Below are positions 60,822 to 64,000 of a DNA stretch of 64,000 nucleotides, piece after piece (position 1 is the stretch's first letter; every line of letters begins with the position of its first letter). The position numbers and the translations under genes are program-made. The DNA lies in assembly GCF_004217045.1 (NCBI RefSeq), contig NZ_SGXM01000002.1, positions 1 through 64,000 of the forward strand, given 5' to 3'. The stretch comes from Cupriavidus agavae (GTDB lineage: Bacteria; Pseudomonadota; Gammaproteobacteria; Burkholderiales; Burkholderiaceae). Under the pieces are notes generated by a model. That model did no database searches, was not told the DNA's origin, and saw only the letters and a program-made list of their open reading frames with translations.

Positions 60822-61718
60822 TCAGGCCGGCAGGGCGCCGGTTTCGGCGGCGAGCACTTCCACCATCCGCCCGGTGAAGCGCTCCACCAGCAGGTTGGCG
60901 GGCCGGTTGCGGGCCAGCAACAGGTAGCTGACGAACGGAATGCGGGGCGCGAAGGGGCGGATCACCACGTCGCTGGCATGCATGCGCGCCACCAGCGGGT
61001 TGACGATGCCCACACCGAGCCCGAGCCCGACCATGCGGCAGATGGTGGCGCCATAGGGGGTCTCGAAGTGCATGATGCGCCGGTCATCGTCGGCGAACGC
61101 GGCGTCGATGGTCGAGCGCAGGCCGTCGCCGTGGGACATCGAAATAAAGGACTCGCCGGCCAGGTCGGCCGGGGTCAGCACGTCCAGCGCGGCCAGCCGG
61201 TGGCCGGGCGGCAGCACGCAGCAGCCGGCCAGATCGGCAATCGGCTCGGCCTCGGTCACGGCCGCCGGCGGCAGGTACGACACCAGCCCAAGGTCGCAAT
61301 AGCGGCTGCCGACCCAGTCGGCCACCAGCTGGGTGCTGCCGGTTTCCATTGCCACGTAGACATCGGGGTGGTCGGCGTGGAAGCGCTGCAGCACCAGCGG
61401 CAGCACGGTCATCGCCAGCGACGGCACCGTGGCGATGCGCAGCCGCCCCTTGCCGAACTGGCGGATATTGCGCGCGGCGTCCTTGAGCGCATCGAGCCCG
61501 ACGAACGCGCGGTCCACCTCGCGCAGGAAGGCCAGCCCTTCCTCGGTGGGCGTCAGACGGCCGGCGCTGCGCGTGAACAGCGTCAGGCCCGTGGCGTATT
61601 CGAGCTGGGCGATCAGGCGGCTGACGTTGGGCTGCGAGGTGTAAAGCTCGGTGGCGGCGGCCGTCATGGAGCCGGAGCGCATGACCGCGCGGAACGCGTC
61701 GATTTCCTTGAACTTCAT
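60822..61718 (-). CDS. LysR-type regulator, NocR/OccR-like
   Basis: 298 residues. Helix-turn-helix in the first 60 residues (MKFKEIDAFRAVMRSGSMTAAATELYTSQPNVSRLIAQLE), with the AVM-SGSMTAAA-SQP-VSRLI pattern of NocR/OccR, regulators of nopaline and octopine catabolism. The co-inducer domain follows. The start at 61718 avoids a 16-residue extension over the control region. It is transcribed away from the lyase gene and toward the dehydrogenase operon. The two copies of the 17-bp motif lie on both sides of it. Confidence 0.88.
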   Translation of the reverse strand: MKFKEIDAFRAVMRSGSMTAAATELYTSQPNVSRLIAQLEYATGLTLFTRSAGRLTPTEEGLAFLREVDRAFVGLDALKDAARNIRQFGKGRLRIATVPSLAMTVLPLVLQRFHADHPDVYVAMETGSTQLVADWVGSRYCDLGLVSYLPPAAVTEAEPIADLAGCCVLPPGHRLAALDVLTPADLAGESFISMSHGDGLRSTIDAAFADDDRRIMHFETPYGATICRMVGLGLGVGIVNPLVARMHASDVVIRPFAPRIPFVSYLLLARNRPANLLVERFTGRMVEVLAAETGALPA

Positions 61719-61758
61719 GGTCGGTGGATGAGACGGGGGGCCAGGGTTGCGTCGATGG

Positions 61759-61775
61759 TATATCAAAACCGTATG
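61759..61775. promoter_or_regulatory. 17-bp motif, copy 2
   Basis: TATATCAAAACCGTATG shares AAAACCGTATG with copy 1 but has a degenerate left arm. It lies between the divergent LysR and lyase genes. A GGTATGGG fragment follows near 61801. Suggests that the LysR protein controls both directions. Confidence 0.55.
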
Positions 61776-61851
61776 GGCGACCCCGATTTTCTGATTTGAC
61801 GGTATGGGCTGGCGGTTCCGATACTGGCTCCATCAAGAGGAGAACGCCCCC

Positions 61852-63360
61852 ATGGAATCGAAAGTCAGCCGCCGCCTGACGCAGGCCACCGCCCCCGAGG
61901 TCTGCCAGTTCATCTACCAGCCCCGCCTGGACCGCGACTTCGCGCCGGGCTTCCGCTACCTGACCGATATCAACGCGGCGCACCTGCTGATGCTGCACGG
62001 CACGGGGCTGGTGCCGTCCGATGTAGCCGCCACGCTGGCCCGCGCGCTGCTGCGGGTGGACGAGGAAGGGCCCGGGGCGGTGCGGCTCGATCCCCAGCGC
62101 GAGGACGCCTATTTCAACTACGAAGCCCGGCTGATGGAGGTGGCGGGCGCCGACGCCGGGGGCCGGCTCCATGTGGCGCGCAGCCGGAACGACATCCTGG
62201 CCACGCTCGACCGCCTGCGCGCCCGCGACGCCGTGCTGGCGCTGCTGGCCGTGCTGGCCGAGACCCGGGAGGCCGTGCTGCACAAGGCGGACACCCATGC
62301 CGATGCCGTGATGCCCGGCTACACGCACCTGCAGGCCGCGCAGCCGATTACCTACGGCTACTACCTGGCCGGCGTGGCCCAGGCGCTCGGGCGCGACATG
62401 GGCCGGCTGCTGCGCGCGCTGGATACACTCGATGCCTGCCCGCTCGGCGCCGGGGCGCTGGCCGGTACCGCGTTTCCGATCGACCGCTCGGCCACGGCCC
62501 GCTGGCTCGGCTTTTCCGGCTTCGCCCCGAATGCGCTCGACGCGGTGGCCTCGCGAGACTTCGCCTGGGAAATCCAGTCGGCCATCACGATGGCCACGGT
62601 GACCTGGGGCCGGGTGGCGCAGGATCTGTATGTGTGGGCCACGCCCGAGTTCGGCCTGATCGATTTTCCGGACAGCGTGGCCGGCACGTCGAGCATCATG
62701 CCGCAGAAGAAGAACCCGGTCGTGCTCGAATATCTGAAAGGCAAGGGCGGGACGATGATCGGCCTGCTTACCGCCACGCTGGGGGCACTCAAGGGCTCGC
62801 ATTTCACCCATTCGGGGGATGGCAACCGCGAGACCATGCGCGGCTTCTGGGAGGCCATCGAGGAAAGCCAGCGCTGCGCCAGCCTGCTGCGGCTGGTGCT
62901 GGACAATGCCGAGCCGCAGCGCGCGGCCATGCTGGCACGGGCGCGGCGCGATTTCTCGTCGGCCACCGACCTCGCCGACATGCTGGTGCGCGATGCCGCG
63001 ATGTCGTTCCGCGAGGCGCACCACGTGGTGGGCGCCGTGGTGCGCGAGGCGCTGGACCGCCACCTGCCGGCCTGCGAGATCGACAGCGCCATGGTGAACC
63101 GCGCTGCGCTGCAGGTGACTGGCCGGGCGCTTCAGGTGGAGGCCGAAACCGTGGCGCGCTGCCTTGACCCGGTACAGGGCGTTGCCGCCCGCCTGGCCGC
63201 CGGCGGACCGGCGCCGGTGCTGGTGCGGGAGCAGGTGGCGGCTCAGCTGGGCGAAGTGGCGCGCGACCGGGAAGCGATGGCGACAGTGGGTGGCCGGGTG
63301 GCGGCAGCGCGGGCGGGGTTGCAACAGGCGCTGGAAGCGTTGGCGGCAGCCCCGGCCTGA
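61852..63360 (+). CDS. Argininosuccinate-lyase-family C-N lyase
   Basis: 502 residues. GAGGAGAACGC before the ATG. Family signature TSSIMPQKKNP with catalytic Ser near 281, SRND at 111-114 and GYTHLQAAQP near 156-165 (Thr158, His159). The sites that hold the fumarate-forming succinyl half are conserved. The residue after SRND is Ile, not the Gln of arginine-making enzymes (RSRNDQ), and the gene is not with arginine genes. It probably cleaves another N-succinyl compound to fumarate plus an amine, as EDDS lyase does. The flanking amine oxidases and Bug protein support a catabolic role. True ArgH is the alternative. Confidence 0.85.
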   Translation: MESKVSRRLTQATAPEVCQFIYQPRLDRDFAPGFRYLTDINAAHLLMLHGTGLVPSDVAATLARALLRVDEEGPGAVRLDPQREDAYFNYEARLMEVAGADAGGRLHVARSRNDILATLDRLRARDAVLALLAVLAETREAVLHKADTHADAVMPGYTHLQAAQPITYGYYLAGVAQALGRDMGRLLRALDTLDACPLGAGALAGTAFPIDRSATARWLGFSGFAPNALDAVASRDFAWEIQSAITMATVTWGRVAQDLYVWATPEFGLIDFPDSVAGTSSIMPQKKNPVVLEYLKGKGGTMIGLLTATLGALKGSHFTHSGDGNRETMRGFWEAIEESQRCASLLRLVLDNAEPQRAAMLARARRDFSSATDLADMLVRDAAMSFREAHHVVGAVVREALDRHLPACEIDSAMVNRAALQVTGRALQVEAETVARCLDPVQGVAARLAAGGPAPVLVREQVAAQLGEVARDREAMATVGGRVAAARAGLQQALEALAAAPA

Positions 63361-63406
63361 CCGTCAGGCGGGGGCGGGCGCGACCGGCCACGCTAGAATC
63401 GCGCCC

Positions 63407-64000
63407 ATGCAACCGATTCGCAAACGCCCCGCCATCGACGGCCAGCTTGGCTGGTTCGACACCTCCCCCTCGCGCCACACGGCCATTGGCCAGCCCCTGC
63501 AGGGCCGGCATCAGTTCGATTTTGCGGTGATCGGCGCCGGGTTTACGGGCGTGGCGCTGGCGCGGCGGCTGGCCGAACTGCATCCGGGCGCGCGGATCGC
63601 GCTGGTCGAGGCGCTGGAGGTCGGGCAGGGCGCTTCCGGGCGCAATGCCGGCTTCATCATCGACATTCCCCACAACGTGGATGGCGGCGAGGCCGATGCG
63701 GAGGCCAACCGGCAACTGCACGCGCTGAACCTGTCGGCGATCGAGCGGCTGCGGGGGCTCAGGGACGCCCACGGCATCGACTGCGACTGGCAGGACGCCG
63801 GCAAGTACATGTCGGCGCACGAGACCGCCCATATCGGTGCGCTGGAGCAGTTCGCCGCCGGATTGCAGGCCGCCGGGTTTGCCCACGAGTTCGTGTCGGG
63901 CAATGCACTCGCGGAGCGGCTGGGCACCGATTATTACCAGGCGGCGATCTACACGCCGGGCAACGTACTGGTCAACCCGGCATCGCTGGTGCGCGGACTG
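63407..64000 (+). CDS. FAD-dependent amine oxidase (DAO family), 5' part
   Basis: The first 198 residues are present and the gene runs off the window. FAD motif is FAVIGAGFTGVALARRLAELHPGARIALVE (about 38-67), followed by GQGASGRNAGFI, as in gamma-glutamylputrescine oxidase and related DAO enzymes. It starts 46 bases after the lyase gene in the same direction, so the lyase product is a plausible substrate. Confidence 0.85.
   Translation, partial: MQPIRKRPAIDGQLGWFDTSPSRHTAIGQPLQGRHQFDFAVIGAGFTGVALARRLAELHPGARIALVEALEVGQGASGRNAGFIIDIPHNVDGGEADAEANRQLHALNLSAIERLRGLRDAHGIDCDWQDAGKYMSAHETAHIGALEQFAAGLQAAGFAHEFVSGNALAERLGTDYYQAAIYTPGNVLVNPASLVRGL

Noticed and set aside
59316..61799. 827-codon plus-strand frame through the oxidase and LysR genes
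   Set aside because: It is antisense to two recognisable proteins and would run through the intergenic operator.
61084..63324. 746-codon minus-strand frame across the lyase gene
   Set aside because: It overlaps the antisense of the lyase and then the other frame of the LysR gene. Both real genes have proper starts and motifs.
1..64000. CRISPR array, insertion sequence or prophage
   Set aside because: No regularly spaced repeats, no transposase and no phage structural gene were found on reading both strands.

Overview
The window is about 64 kb of high-GC chromosomal DNA from a member of the Burkholderiales, most like Cupriavidus or a close Ralstonia relative. I judge this from the style of the genes and not from any database search. 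The markers are several Bug-type (TctC) periplasmic binding proteins, a Gram-negative porin with MKKT-type signal peptide, BON-domain and PepSY proteins, a double-length UvrA, GlxA-like AraC regulators and dense GC-rich coding. I see no rRNA, no CRISPR array, no insertion sequence and no prophage. There is one tRNA-Arg(ACG).

Layout. 1-500: 3' part of a structured non-coding RNA with its terminator, and a 45-bp dispersed repeat. 0.5-7 kb: an exported barrel-end protein, tRNA-Arg, a DUF1254/DUF1214 lipoprotein, and two tandem HExxH lipoprotein metallopeptidases duplicated together with their leaders. 7-13.3 kb: metE and divergent metR, an ACT-domain protein, an Lrp regulator with repeated operator sites, a CPA2 antiporter and msrA. 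13.3-20.2 kb: a type II toxin-antitoxin pair and then an SOS-type (LexA box) gene for a 1956-residue UvrA-UvrA fusion. 20.2-24.7 kb: REP-like palindrome, TetR regulator, porin, small lipoprotein and DHA2 drug exporter. 24.9-29.6 kb: a group of small envelope or stress proteins including two paralogous BON proteins. 29.6-31.7 kb: a divergent ridA-like/soxR pair around a near-canonical SoxR box, then a Bug protein. 31.7-35.3 kb: a lower-GC accessory patch with an unknown exported protein, a PAS-LuxR regulator and an orphan fimbrial tip adhesin. 35.4-42.6 kb: serA, a Tat-exported SMP-30 protein with a Gly-Ile-Pro repeat, a phenol-MetA-type outer-membrane protein, a PepSY protein, a tyrosine recombinase and a HAD lipoprotein. 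42.6-46 kb: an aldarate (galactarate/talarate) locus with a Bug protein, a dehydratase and a LacI repressor with two matching operators. 46-56.6 kb: histidine phosphatase, PaiB, a four-gene ABC importer operon, SDR, GlxA-like regulator, the ldtD-mepK cell-wall pair, and a universal stress protein behind an FNR-type box. 56.6-64 kb: a catabolic cluster with a Bug protein, a three-subunit FAD/2Fe-2S amine dehydrogenase (HcnABC/opine-dehydrogenase type), a NocR-like LysR regulator, an argininosuccinate-lyase-family enzyme and a second FAD amine oxidase cut by the window end.

The genes that work together most clearly are that last cluster, which looks like a route for an N-substituted amino acid such as an opine or a succinyl-amine, and the regulator-target pairs with visible operators: MetR/metE, SoxR/ridA-like, LacI/aldarate dehydratase, LexA/uvrA, FNR/usp and toxin-antitoxin autoregulation. 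The best candidates for new biology are the N-substituted-amino-acid cluster with its shared 17-bp motif, the SOS-linked double UvrA, the SoxR-controlled RidA protein and the duplicated M30-like peptidases.
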